This document shows positions 38,359 to 49,201 of a DNA stretch of 64,000 bases, piece by piece. The number at the start of each line of letters is the position of its first letter. Positions within the stretch are counted from its first letter, which is position 1. The position numbers and the translations under genes are program-made. Source of the DNA: Pararhizobium_B sp963760965 (GTDB lineage: Bacteria; Pseudomonadota; Alphaproteobacteria; Rhizobiales; Rhizobiaceae); assembly GCA_963760965.1 (NCBI GenBank), contig CAVXEW010000006.1, forward strand, positions 504,467 to 568,466. The letters are read 5' to 3'. Below the pieces are notes generated by a model. That model ran no database searches, had not been told where the DNA came from, and was given only the letters and a program-made list of their open reading frames with translations.

Positions 38359-41310
38359 ATGGGCGCCGACGACAGGACACGCATACAGACCGAGCGCACC
38401 AGCGCCGGTGTCGGCACGCAACTGAGCGGTATCTACGAGCTGGATGCGCGGCTCGCTTCCGGCGGCATGGGCGAGGTCTATCGCGGTCACAACATCCAGA
38501 CCGGCGACCTCGTCGCGATAAAGATCGTGCTGCCGGAATTCGCCGGGGACGAGACCATCCTGAAGCTGTTCCGCAAGGAAGCGTCGGTCCTGAACCATCT
38601 CTCGCACGAAGCCGTCGTGCGCTACCACGTGTTCACCGTCGACCCCGGAATAGGGCGGCCGTACCTCGCCATGGAATACGTCGACGGCGAGTCGCTCGTC
38701 GAGGTCATGCGGCACGGCCCGATGCCTGTGGAGAGCGTGCGTCGGCTGTGCCATCGCCTCGCCTCGGGCCTCGCTGCCGTGCACCGGGCGGGCGCCATCC
38801 ACCGCGACCTGTCGCCGGACAACATCATCCTTCCGGGCGGGAACGTCGAGAAGGCGAAGATCATCGATTTCGGCATCGCCCGTTCGGCGAAAATCGGTGG
38901 CGGGACGCTGATCGGAGGGCGATTCGCCGGCAAGTACAATTATGTTTCGCCCGGAACAGCTCGGCCTCTTCGGCGGCGAGGTGAACGAACGGTCCGACAT
39001 CTACAGTCTCGGCCTCGTCCTTGTCGCAGCGTTGCGGGGAAAGCCGCTCGACATGAGCGGATCGCCAGGTCGACACGGTCGAGAAGCGCAGGCGGGTACC
39101 CGACCTGTCGGAGGTCGCCGGAGAATTGCGGACGCTGCTGTCCGACATGCTGCAGCCCGACCCGGCCGACCGGCCGGGAAGCATGGCCGAAGTCGCAAGG
39201 CGGGCACGCGCAGGTTCGAGGAGCGAGGCGGAGGACGAGACCGAGTGGCCGTATGAAGCAATCTCCGCAGGGGAGGAGGCGCCCTGGCTGGCGCTCGATG
39301 CGCGCCGGCCGTCTTCCCGGGCGCCGGAGAACGTGACCGCCCCGGGCGGCGACGGAGGGTTCGTCCGGCATGTCCGTCCGGCATTGCCCGCCGACCCGCA
39401 ACGGCCTGCTCGGCCGTCCGCGCTACCTTCGCCTGCAAGAAGCGTCGCGCCACTGTGGCGCAGGCGGCTGGTCCTCGTGCTTGCCGGTTTCGCCATTCTG
39501 GTTGGTGGTGGTGCGCTTCTCGCAAAAAGTGTCGTTGATTCCCTCGTGCCCCGGCTGGCGGGTCCTGGCCCGATTGCAATGAAAGCCGAAACGAAACCCG
39601 TGGTAGCGCAGGTGCGTGCGCCGGCTGCGGCGCCGCCGGGAACGAACTCCCGGCCTTTGCCGGCGACGCAGGCCGGGACAGCGAATAAGACGCCTCCGGC
39701 AGCCGCGAAGACAGAGGCCGCAGCGATTGCGCCGTCCCCGGGCCGGGCCTCCGGGAGGCAGCTCGCCGACGCAGCCCAGGCCGCCGCCGCAGGGCGCCGC
39801 CGCCGGCGGACCTTCGGCCAGCGGGCGGCAGAACGACGCCGGGCTCCCGGCAATTGCAACGCAGACGGCACCGCCATCGCAAGGTCTGAAGTCGGACGAT
39901 ATCCTGAAGCGCCTGCTGGCCCAGACGCCCGCCGCCAATTCGGTGGTCCCGGCCGGTTCCGGCGCCGCCCAGCCGCAGGCCGATGCGGCCGGGCAGGCTG
40001 GCGCAATCGCACACACCCTTCCCAAGCTCGAGTTCAAGCCTGTTTCTCCGCCCGTGCCGCGCCAGTCGGCGAGCCCGGCGGGAACCGCCGCTACCCGCCC
40101 GGCCGGCCGCGCCGACGAGGCAAATCGGCATGCTCCGAAGTCGCCGGTTTCGCAGCCTCGCGTCGTTGCCGAGCCCTCCGCCAAGGCCGCCACCGCGCCC
40201 GCCGGGCAGGATGTCGGAGCGCCGCTGCAGGGAGCGGAACGGATGATCGTCGAGAATACCCCGGCGCCGGCCGCCCTGCCTCCGCCGGTTCTGGTACCGG
40301 CTCCGGCGAAGGGTCCGGTGCCCGCCCCGCGGACATCGAAGGAAGCTGCGGACGGGGCCGCACGGCCGGTCGGGCTGCCTGCACCCGCGCCGGCCGCCGC
40401 AGCACCGGCCGGCACCGGGGCGATGAAACTTGCCACTGCCGGGCCGGCTGCCGGAACGGACTCGAGGCCGCCTCCCTTCGACGCCGCGCAGGCGGTGGCG
40501 GCGGCGGCGGTCCCAGCGGCAGAAGCTCCGGCCCGGGAGGTGGCGCGAACGCCGCCGCAGTCGTCCAAACCCTTGCCGGGCGGCGCACCGGACGTGGCGG
40601 CGAAGGAAAGCTCCGGAGACACGAAGCTCGCCATGAACGTCGTGAAGCCGAACCTCTCTGCTCCGGGGCGCGATCCCGTCGCCGAGAGGACCGACTGGGT
40701 TCGAGGTTTCAGCGGCGGCAGCTGCTTCTTCGCGTCGCCGGCCGCGATCACGGTCGATGCAGCGCGCGTTGAAGGCCTCGGCTCCGCCGTCGAGCCGTTC
40801 GTCCGGCTGATGGATGGCTTCAAGAAGAAGTTCGGCGTAGAGCCCGACATCCAGGTCGGCATGATCGCCAGGAGCCAGTGTCCGGTTCCGCTGTTCCTGC
40901 AGGGGCTGCCGGGATCCGGCGCGCCGGGCCCCAAGCTGACGCTCGACGACACGTCCATTCCGGACGGAGGGAAACTCAGCGGGGCATTGGAGGTGCGGGG
41001 CGGACCCTATGTCAGCCTGCTGCTGATCGACCACGACGGGATGACGTTCAGCCTCGATCACGCGCTGACGGTCAAGGGCGGGCGCGCTACGTTCGACATT
41101 CCGATCAAGCTCGACTCTCGGCGAGAACGTCGCCGGGCAAGCCCAAGCCCGAGATCCTCGTCGCAATCGAGGGCGACAAGGCGATCGCCAGCACCTCGCT
41201 GCCGCGGCCGGTGCTCGGCTTCCGAGGCGCTGCCGCGCATCCTGTCCGAAATCCGCCGGTCGGGCGCCGGCTTCTCCGCGACCGCGAAATATTTCCAGCT
41301 CGGCGGCTAG
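38359..41310 (+). CDS. ppkA: PpkA, membrane-anchored T6SS Ser/Thr protein kinase (frame breaks)
   Basis: The protein is about 980 residues. The Hanks-type kinase domain has the Gly loop SGGMGEVY (34-41), catalytic Lys55 (AIKIV), HRD (148-150, in HRDLSPDN) and DFG (170-172). A single membrane segment (LVLVLAGFAILVGGGALLA) leads to a long Pro/Ala-rich periplasmic linker and a globular C-terminal domain (GGSCFFASPAAITVDAARVE to the end, FSATAKYFQLGG). It is the sensor kinase of the threonine-phosphorylation pathway. Frame changes occur near 38947, 39065, 39775, 41118 and 41220. It follows pppA and precedes the DUF1036 gene. Confidence 0.88.
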
Positions 41311-41316
41311 TCCGTC

Positions 41317-41849
41317 ATGGTCGCGCGTGCGTCCGCCGGCCTCCGCTCCGGCATGCGGGTCGAGCCGCGGGCCGCGGTACCGGCATCGACGGCGCGCGCG
41401 CGGCCGGGGGCGGACCGTCTGCGGGCCGGCGCGAAGGGCTGCGCCGGGAGGTGGCCGGCGCCTCCTCTCGGTCCTTGCCTTCTCGCCCTGCGTCGCGCGC
41501 GGCGGAGTTCACTGTCTGCAACCAGACACTCGACGTCGTCAACCTTGCCGTCGGGGCGGAGGTGGACCACGCGTTCCAGACCGACGGCTGGTGGACGATC
41601 GGTGCCAACCAGTGCGTGAACGTCATCCGCAGGGAACTCGCCGACCGCTACATCTACATCTACGCCACAGACGTCTTCGGCCATGCCATCCTCAACGGCT
41701 CCACCGACATGTGCGTCGACAGCCGGCGCTTCACCATCCGGGGCATCGCCGACTGCTGGCAGCGCGGCCATGTCGCCGCCCGCTTCTACGAGGTAGACAC
41801 GCGCGACCAGGTGCGCTGGACCTTCTTCCTGACGGACCAGGGCCCGTGA
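41317..41849 (+). CDS. DUF1036-domain secreted protein (frame breaks, start uncertain)
   Basis: The clear part is the C-terminal ~115 residues. AEFTVCNQTLDVVNLAVGAE, TDGWWTIGANQCVNVIRREL and RWTFFLTDQGP match DUF1036, small periplasmic proteins common in alphaproteobacteria and often next to T6SS genes. A hydrophobic segment (RLLSVLAFSPCVAR), readable in another frame just upstream, would be its signal peptide. The frame changes at least near 41460 and 41508, so the exact start is unsure. ATG 41317 follows the kinase stop by 6 bp. The stop overlaps the next ATG (TGATG). Confidence 0.75.
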
Positions 41850-44230
41850 TGCACCGGCTCGACACCAGCTTCAGGCAGAAGAAGCAGGCGGCGGCGGAAC
41901 GCCGGAGGCGCCGGAGGCGGCAGCAACTCGTCGCCGGTGGCTGCCTTGCGGCCGTCCTCCTCGTCGCGGCCGCGGCCTTCGAGTTCCTCGGGCGCCGGTC
42001 CTCGAGCGACCTCGACGAGAACCTCAAGCCGATCGAGGCGTCCGCGGAACTGCCGAAGGACGCCTCGGTCTACGTGCCGACGCTGATCGACCTGCCGGGC
42101 GACCCGATGTGGATCACGCTCTCCAGCGAGAGCGGCGGCACGGTGAGGAAGACGAGTGTCGCGAGGCCGGCCGGCCTGGCGGGCGACGGAATCCCGCCGC
42201 GGATCGAGGTGCTGTCGGACACGATGATCAGCTCGAGCGAGCGCTTCATGACGACGATCCCCTCGACGCAGCAGGATTTCGCATTCTTCCAGGCGCAGCG
42301 CGCGGGCGCCGGGGGCAGCGGCCCTGCGGTCGAGGCGTCGCTCGCTCCGGCGCCCGGCACGCCGCTCGGCGGCGGCCGCGCAGGGCGACGTCTCTGGACC
42401 CGCAAGGGCGGCTGGGGCGAGACGATCGGGCACGGCAGTCGCGCCGCTGCCGCCTTCCGCAAGACCGATATCGAGAACAACACCAGCGTCGCGACGGTCA
42501 TCCCGGAGAGCCAGCGCCTCGACGCGACGCAGGAAGCCTTCGTCAAGATCCTCCACGCACGCAGCCTCGAGGACGTCGTGCTCGACAACCACTATCCGGC
42601 GGCCGATGCGCGTGCCGCGGCGGAGGCGCTGAAGTCGCTGTTCGGACGTTCCGGCCTCGAGGCCGGCGACGTCGTCGCGATGCGCGGCCTGCGCGCGGCG
42701 GGCGCGCTGTCGCTGAGGCAGGTCTCGGTCTATTCCGCCAACGCCTTCATCGGCACGCTCGCCCGTGACAGCATGGCGCCCCCTTCGTCTCGGGGGTAGA
42801 CCCCTGGGTGCGCAACGACCTCTTCAACTACTCCGGCGCCTCCGAGGTGGACGGCCACAAGCGGCAATACCGGCTGCTCGACGCCATCTATTCGACCGCG
42901 GCGCGCAACGACGTTCCGACCAACGTCATCGGCGAAGCGATCATGTACCTGTCGCGCGGGCAGGATCTGAACGCCTTCGCGACGGCCGACGAGCAGCTGA
43001 CCCTCGTCTATTCGGACCGGCCCGGGGCGGCAACGGCGCAAAGGGGCGGGTGCTCTATGTCGGGCATCCGCGGCGCGCAGACCAAGATCGAGTGCTTCGT
43101 CTACCAGCGAGGCCGGAGGCGACTTCGCCTGCGTCTCCGGCGACGACGTTCTCACGACTGCCGTCACGGGCAACGGCATGGTGACGCCCGTCGACGGCGT
43201 GCTGACGGCGACCTTCGGTCCGAACCGGCATCCCGTCCTGAACACGGTGCGCATGAACAAGGGGGTGGACTGGGCCGCTCCCGCCGGCACGCCCGTGGTC
43301 GCCGCGTTCGACGGCAAGATCGTGTTCCAGGGCGACGGCGGGGGCTACGGCAACCTCGTGCGCATCGAGCATTCCGGCAATCGCGAGACGCGCTACGCGC
43401 ATCTGCAGCGCTTCGCCGTTGCCGCCGGTGTCGGGGCCGAGGTGAAGGCGGGCACCGTCATCGGCTATGTCGGCGCAACGGGAGCTGGCGACCGGACCTG
43501 GACTGCATTTCGAGCTCTACGAGGACGGCGTGGCGGTCGATCCGCTCGGCGCGCCCGCCGGCTCCGCCTCGACGGGCGACACGGCTGTCGACACGCTGAC
43601 GAACCGCATCATCCATGTGGAGAGCGGCGGCAGCGCCCGGGCGAAGAATCCCGCTCTCGTCGGCAACCGGCCTGGGCCAGTTCATCGACGCCACCTGGCT
43701 CAGGATGATGAACACCTACCGGCCGGACCTGGCGAGCCGGCTTTCGACGGCGCAACTGCTGGACCTTCGCTACGACCCGACGATCTCGCGGGAGATGGTG
43801 CGCAACCTCGCCCGGGAGGGCGAGGCCTACCTGAAGGCGCGCGGGCAGACCGTCACGGCCGGTCGTCTCTATCTCTGCCATTTCCTCGGCATGGAGGGTG
43901 CCGGCCGGGTGCTGGCGGCTCCGGGCGACGCCCAGCTCGTCGCGGTGCTCGGGCCCGGGCGTGATCAGTCGCCAACCCGTTCCTGGCCGGAAAGTCGGCC
44001 GGCGTATGTCATCGACTGGGCCGAGCGGAAGATGGGAAACCGCGCGGCCAATATCGCCTCCGCTGCGGCGGCGGTCGTCAGGCAGGTCAAGCGAGACCTC
44101 GCCGGAATTCCTGCGCTACAGGAAGGCTATCGATGTCATCGTCGCTTCCGCCGAGGGACCCGGAAAGCGGCCCGCCGGGGACGGGCCTGCCTCCAGCCAG
44201 GCCGCGTCCGGGACCCCGCGCGCCCGGTAG
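41849..44230 (+). CDS. T6SS-linked peptidoglycan hydrolase: degenerate M23 plus lytic-transglycosylase-like domain (frame breaks)
   Basis: The protein is about 790 residues. A cytoplasmic Arg-rich start and one membrane anchor (LVAGGCLAAVLLVAAAAFEF) lead to a periplasmic region with an M23 domain (~43215-43550) and a lytic transglycosylase-like domain (~43600-43950). The M23 part keeps GVDWAAPAGTPVVAAFDG and RYAHLQ. The first zinc-ligand His is Asn (MNKGVD) and the first His of the HxH motif is Gly (GPGLHFEL), so it is probably inactive. The transglycosylase part keeps the catalytic Glu (HVESGG) and ATGLGQFIDATW. Frame changes lie near 42779, 43025, 43060, 43110, 43490, 43655 and 43965. It may open the cell wall for the secretion complex. 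Confidence 0.8.
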
Positions 44231-44268
44231 CGGAACTTCGCCCCGGATGCGCGTTGACGCGATGAGAA

Positions 44269-46110
44269 CTACGAATTGGTTCTGTACAGCTCCGTCGTGA
44301 CGAGCAAATCCACGAATTCCGCGTAGAGTTGCCAGACGGGCGTGCGTGTTCGTACGATAAAGCCCGTATCCGTCTCCAGCCAGTCCCAGGTGTTTCCGTG
44401 AGGCGCCTCTTCGAACTTCGCTGCTGCCAGGTAGAAGTAGTAGAGTACGTTCTCGACGTAGCGCCTCATTTCCGGGGGCGCATTCCTTCCGAATTCGCTG
44501 AGTTGGGCAGTATTGCTGCGGGCCGCTTTCGCTCGCGCTTCCGCGACATGCTGTCGGGCCTTCTTCACGAGTTCGACGTCACTCGGGCACTGCAACCCTT
44601 TCCAGCCTTCGTCGTTCTCGAGTACCGGCAGTCCAGGCCAGCAGGCCATTGCCGGCACAAGAAATTCCTTGTTCGCCTTGCGAAAATCGCCGGTTTCGAG
44701 AAGCTTCCTGAAAGATGAGATGAAGAGCTTTTCAAAGCGCGGGCGCCGGAAGTAATCCGAATCACTCAGTTCACTCAGAACTGCGCTCAGATGAAATTCC
44801 TTGGCGACCTCTTTGCCGATGTATTCGGAAAAGCGCTCGATTATGATGTCGATTTGTGGATGAGGCATACCGACTCTGGAAAGACGGGAGGCGCTTTTCA
44901 GAAGTCGCTCAGAGCATTCCATAGGAAAAATTTGCTCGAAGAAGATCTGGATAAATGCACGCTCCTGAAAGAATGCAGGGAACTTGAGAAACTTTGCCTC
45001 TCGAAGGAACCCCTTCAGGAAATCGTCGTCGAGCTTGCAGTTGTTGGAATTCCGGCGTTCGCCTGCAAACGCCCGCCAAAGACGGGGATCGTCGGACTTC
45101 ATCCGATCCAGAACGCGTTTGATGCTGTAGGCGTAGCGCTCGGTGAAGGCCTCAGGGTCGTAGTCCGAGATTTTCGCCATGCTTGCAAAACGGTCCCGGT
45201 CGGCCGGGGCGAGCCGGGTAGCCAGCTCGTTCGGGAGCGAATCCGTGCGTGCGATTGTCTCGCTGATATCTCCGTCGTTCACGAGGCAGGTGTGGCTCTT
45301 CACTTCCATCAGGAGAGTCACATCGCTGTCCGAAAGTCGAACCGGGGCTGTTCCCCCCTGGGTCTCCTGCGACACGAGTCGCTTGAGCCCTGCCTGTATC
45401 GCCGCCGGCGTGAAGCGCTGTTTGAGCCGCGTCGACTCCTTCTCGCCCAGTTCCCTGTCGAGGGCCTGCTCGAAGTCGCTCGCCGTGGGGTACTCGAACG
45501 GATCCATTCTGCTCAGCTCGGGAAGTCGCTCCGAGAGGCATTGCTTTGACGGAAACGCGCGAAGGAATTGAGCCGCTGCGTCGGGACCGATCGGCGCTTC
45601 TCTTGTGCTCTCGGTCCGGCCGCCGGGACCGCTCATGGACGTCGTGGATTGGTTCCGGCCTGTGAAGCGGGCGCGCCGCCCGTTTTCGGTGGCGAATGAG
45701 GTCGACGACTGCGTTGCATCAGTCACTTGGAGGAGCGGGTACGATTCCCGGTCGCCATGGCCGCTGGCGTTCTGCCCGGTTCCGATGCGTGTCGCGCGGA
45801 CGGGTCCGGCGGTCCCGGTGGCCGGCTGCCGGTTCGCCCTGCCGTTGTTGTGGTTGTTGTTGTTGCTGGTCGAGCGTTCTCCCGGGCCGGCGTCGGCGGT
45901 CTCCATGCCTCGCTTCCGTTTCCGCCCGTCAACTTCCGGCCGCGACGTCCACGAACCTTGCCGGAGGTGGTGAAAGCCCTGAGCCGACCCGCCCTGTGCA
46001 ACCGAGGCGCTGTCGGAACGATCCGTCCTCGTGGTGCTGGATGCGGCTTGCCGCGACGGGTGCGTCGGCCGGTTCGTTCGCCAGTTCTGGTTTCTGATCG
46101 GATCGCCCAT
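44269..46110 (-). CDS. Effector-like paralog family, copy A (unknown function)
   Basis: The 613-residue protein is intact. Residues 1-~170 are low-complexity, rich in Ser/Thr/Asn/Gln/Arg, beginning MGDPIRNQNWRTNRP, with a conserved FHHLRQGSW and a basic RKRKR at 63-67. A first conserved block (~185-255) reads MDPFEYPTASDFEQALDREL. A long C-terminal domain (~285-613) has FPMECSERLLKSASRL, IGKEVAKEFHLSAVLSEL, RRPRFEKLFISSFRKLLETG, RYVENVLYYFYLAAA and a C-terminal EFVDLLVTTELYRTNS. I recognise no known family and see no signal peptide or membrane segment. It is noticeably less GC-rich than the T6SS genes and lies 38 bp convergent to the hydrolase gene. A secreted, host-directed role is inferred. 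Confidence 0.85.
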   Translation of the reverse strand: MGDPIRNQNWRTNRPTHPSRQAASSTTRTDRSDSASVAQGGSAQGFHHLRQGSWTSRPEVDGRKRKRGMETADAGPGERSTSNNNNHNNGRANRQPATGTAGPVRATRIGTGQNASGHGDRESYPLLQVTDATQSSTSFATENGRRARFTGRNQSTTSMSGPGGRTESTREAPIGPDAAAQFLRAFPSKQCLSERLPELSRMDPFEYPTASDFEQALDRELGEKESTRLKQRFTPAAIQAGLKRLVSQETQGGTAPVRLSDSDVTLLMEVKSHTCLVNDGDISETIARTDSLPNELATRLAPADRDRFASMAKISDYDPEAFTERYAYSIKRVLDRMKSDDPRLWRAFAGERRNSNNCKLDDDFLKGFLREAKFLKFPAFFQERAFIQIFFEQIFPMECSERLLKSASRLSRVGMPHPQIDIIIERFSEYIGKEVAKEFHLSAVLSELSDSDYFRRPRFEKLFISSFRKLLETGDFRKANKEFLVPAMACWPGLPVLENDEGWKGLQCPSDVELVKKARQHVAEARAKAARSNTAQLSEFGRNAPPEMRRYVENVLYYFYLAAAKFEEAPHGNTWDWLETDTGFIVRTRTPVWQLYAEFVDLLVTTELYRTNS

Positions 46111-46240
46111 GCCTGTCTTCCTTCATGTCATGATATTTTGATGTCGCGGGCATGTCCCGGACATCGTTCAACATTTCGCAGAGGTGATTCCCGCTCTGTC
46201 ACAAAAGTCACAGTGATCCGGATTTCCCCCGGCCGGCTGG
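46111..46240 (-). promoter_or_regulatory. Conserved upstream module of paralog A
   Basis: This upstream segment is shared by all five paralogs. On the coding strand it contains a TTTTGTGACAGAG-like block, GAAATGTTGAAC and a palindrome (TGTCCGGGACA, 46153-46163) nested in a longer inverted repeat GATGTC...GACATC (46140-46165). The ribosome site GGAAG lies close to ATG 46110. The conservation implies a common promoter and probably a common operator. No standard -35/-10 pair is obvious. Confidence 0.6.
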
Positions 46241-46734
46241 CGGAGTCCGGAACCGCTCTTGGTCGCCTCAGACTGGCTACCGTCCGTGAAGCGGGCCTGC
46301 CGCCCTCCGTCGGGGTCGAATGAGGACGACGACTGCGTCGGGTGGGTCGCCTGGCGAAGTCGGTGCGATCCGTGGTTCCTGTAGCCGCTGGCAGTCGGCC
46401 CGCTGTCGACCTCCAGGCGCTTGGCCCGGTCGGATCCGGCGGCGCCGGCGGTCGGCTGACGGTTCGCCCCGTCGTCGCAGCTCCCCGTCGTTCGACCTTC
46501 AGCGGTGGTGCCTTCGGCCTCCATTTTACGCTTCCGCTTCCGCGCGCCCATTTCCGGCCGCGACGTCCACGAGCCCTGCCGGAGATGGTGAAAGCCCTGA
46601 GTCGTTTCGGTCGGCGTGACCGGTGCGCCATCGGAACGATCCGTTCGCATCTCGCTGGATGTGGATGCGGTTTCCTGCGACGGACCAGCCGACCGGTTCG
46701 TCTGCAAGTTCTGGTTTCTGATTGGATCACCCAT
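46168..46734 (-). pseudogene. Effector-like paralog, copy B: N-terminal module only
   Basis: This copy starts MGDPIRNQNLQTNRSAGPSQ and keeps ETTQGFHHLRQGSW and RKRKRK (65-70). Similarity ends near the QARFTDG segment. After about 165 residues the frame runs into the upstream module of copy A and stops at 46168 (ending ITSAKC). The whole C-terminal domain is missing. It appears to be a deletion joining the N-terminal module to the promoter of A. It might still be expressed as a 188-residue protein, because the upstream module and ATG are intact. Confidence 0.75.
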
Positions 46735-46850
46735 GCCTGTCATTCCTTCATGCATTGATGTCGCGGGCATGTCCCGGACATTGTTCAACATTTCCAGAAA
46801 GTGTTTCCCGCTCTGTCACGAAAGTTACAGTGATCCGGCTTTCCGGCGGC
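46735..46850 (-). promoter_or_regulatory. Conserved upstream module of paralog B
   Basis: Same layout as for copy A: palindrome TGTCCGGGACA at 46770-46780 inside GATGTC...GACA (46757-46780), GAAATGTTGAAC, and the GTGACAGAG block at about 46812-46824. Its preservation upstream of a truncated gene shows the deletion is recent or the short product is kept. Confidence 0.55.
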
Positions 46851-46997
46851 GGGCTGGCCGAGGCAGAACAGGGAGGCGGCGGCTGTCGGACGAGGGGCCC
46901 CGGATGCGGACGGGTCCGGCTCGGCGCAGAACCCTCCGGAAACTCAAGCGCCCGGCAGCTGCAAATTGCACCGGACGCCTGAGCGCTGACCGTAGCG

Positions 46998-48825
46998 TCA
47001 GTGGCGGAGCAGATCCGTCGTCCAGAGCAGATCGACAAGTTCTGTATAAACGTTCCGGGCGGGGGCGCTGAGCCGTGCGATGGACTTTTTGTATTCGTCC
47101 TGGGGATGGGTAATATCTCTTGAAGGCGTTGCTTCTATTTTTTCTTTCAGAAAGAAAAAGCAGAATACGATGGTTTCAACCAATAGTCTGGGTTCCGGGC
47201 GGGTGTGAAGCGCGAATGCCGCGTGCTCGGCTTTGGGGCACTGAGCCAACGACGCCCGCGCGTATTTGACAAGGTCGTTGGCTATCGCCGCGCAAAGTCT
47301 GTCATCCGGGTCCTGAATCCTCTTCAACGCATCTTCATCGCCGTACGCAGGCACGTTCGGCCAGTTGATCTTGGTATGCGAGAGAAAATATTTGCGAGTG
47401 TGGTCATAATTGCGGGTCTCAAGGAGCAGGCGAAAAGAACAAATAAACAATCGTTCGAAAAGTGGTCGTTTTGGAAAATCCGGCTCGCTTATTTCGCTCA
47501 GTACGACGCTCAATTGAAAATCCAGACCGACCTCCTTGCCGATGTATTCGGCGAAATGTCCCGAGGTGATGTCGATTTCGTTGAATGGGAGAGCGTGACT
47601 TATAAAGCGACGATAGTTTTGTAGAAATCGCAGGGAGCATTCCATGGGTACAAGGCGTTTGTAAAACAGATAGATTTGAGTGCTTTGCTCGTAAAAAGAT
47701 GGAAATTTAGGTAGCCGCGCATGTTCCATGAATTTGTCTTGGAGATTGGCTTCAGAAAAATTCAAGACAGCGCGGTTTGAAATCGGTGGAGAGCTTTTCC
47801 GCCAGCTTCGGCTCCCTGGAAATCATGCTGGCGAGGAGACGGTTGAGTTGGCGGGAGTAGCGTCCGACGAGCCTGCGGGAGTCATGTCCCATGAGCACTC
47901 CCATGCTCGCAAAGTTGTCTCCGTCGGCGAGGGCGAGCCTGCGGGTAAGCTCTTCGAGCAGTGAGTCTGCGTGCGGGACCGCCTTGCTGTCCTCGGGTTC
48001 TTTCGCATGCGTGATGCCAGCGGCCACTTCGCTCACTGTGCCTTCGGTATCTCCGGTCGCGGTAAGTCCTGACGTGATCTCCTCCAAAATCAATTCCTTG
48101 AGCCCCCACTGGATCACCGCCGGCGCGAACCGCTGCTTGAGCCGGGCCAACTCCTTCTCGCCCAATTCCCTGTCGAGCACCTCCTCGAATGCACTTGCGG
48201 TGTCATATTCGAACGGGTCAATTCCGCTCAGTTCCTGAAATTGCCGATCGAAATGTTGCGTCGATGGAAACGCACGGAGGAATTCGGCCGTGGCGTTGGA
48301 ATCGATCCGCTGCTCTCTTGTGAAGTCGATCGGGGTGCCGGAACCGCTCGCGGGTGCCGGCGGACGATGAATATCCGTGAGGCCGGCCTCACTTGCGTTG
48401 TTCGTGGTGAACGAAGACGCCGAGGACGTTGTGGTCGTGGCCTGCTGAAATTGATGCGACTCCTGGCTCAACGCGCCGCTGGCGTCATGAACTGTAATGC
48501 GTCTCGTCTGCATTGCCCTGCCGGGTTCCGCAGGTTGGCGGGCCGGCGGCTGGTATGTTTTCCCGACAGTTTTGCCGCTCAAGAGTTCCATCGGATTGCG
48601 CCCGGCAGTCTCCGTGGATCGTTTCCTCTTCCGTCCGACGGATTCGGGCGCCGGCGCCCACGAGCCCTGACCGAGATGGTGAAAGGCCTGCGTCGTCTCG
48701 GTCTGCGTGACCGGCGCGCCACCAGAACGATCGGTGCCCGTTGCGCTGGATGTCGAAGCAGGTTCCTGTGACGGAGCCGTCGGCAGGTTCGTCTGCAAGT
48801 TCTGGTTTCTGATCGGATCGCCCAT
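46998..48825 (-). pseudogene. Effector-like paralog, copy C (one frameshift)
   Basis: The first frame, from ATG 48825, starts MGDPIRNQNLQTNLPTAPSQ and carries QAFHHLGQGSW, RKRKR (65-69) and GIDPFEYDTASAFEEVLDRE. It stops at 47752. The C-terminal domain continues in the next frame (LPKFPSFYEQSTQIYLFYKR, IGKEVGLDFQLSVVLSEISE, ending DLLWTTDLLRH at 46998). The shift is near 47758 at a run of five T. Corrected, the product is ~608 residues, matching its paralogs. Its C-terminal domain is the most divergent of the family. Whether the break is biological or a sequencing error is open. Confidence 0.75.
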
Positions 48826-48945
48826 GCTTGTCTTTCCCTCATGCATTCTTGTCGCGGGCATGTCCCGGACATCGTTCAACATTTGCCAGAGCCGGTTCCC
48901 CGCTCTGTCATGAAAGGCACAGTGATCTCGAGTTTCTGCCGTTGG
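48826..48945 (-). promoter_or_regulatory. Conserved upstream module of paralog C
   Basis: The palindrome TGTCCGGGACA is at 48861-48871, followed on the coding strand by CATGCCCGCGAC. The CAAATGTTGAAC and GACAGAG blocks are present with small changes. The 256 bp beyond it, up to the stop of copy D at 49202, holds no gene that I can support. Confidence 0.55.
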
Positions 48946-49201
48946 CCGGACGGAACGGGGAGGGCAGGCTCCGCGCGGTAGCGGGGCAACCGGCAGTCGC
49001 AGCGCCCGGGCTGCGCGCGGACGCTTCGGTCCACCAGCCCGGTACGGGACGCGCGACCATGCCGCGCAGCGTCAGTCCGGCTGTGGAGGCGGGTGCCTTG
49101 CGATGCCAGCGGCGGGTGCCGACCTGCACGATGTCCGCGACAGGTTCGGCACCCGCGCCCGGTAGCTGAAGCTCGCGTCGGACGTCTCGTTCTAGTGAGT
49201 A

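Noticed and set aside
4366..44230. Programmed ribosomal frameshifting as the cause of the many frame changes
   Set aside because: There are too many sites, no shared slippery motif or stimulatory structure, and they occur in genes that are single-frame in all known T6SS loci.
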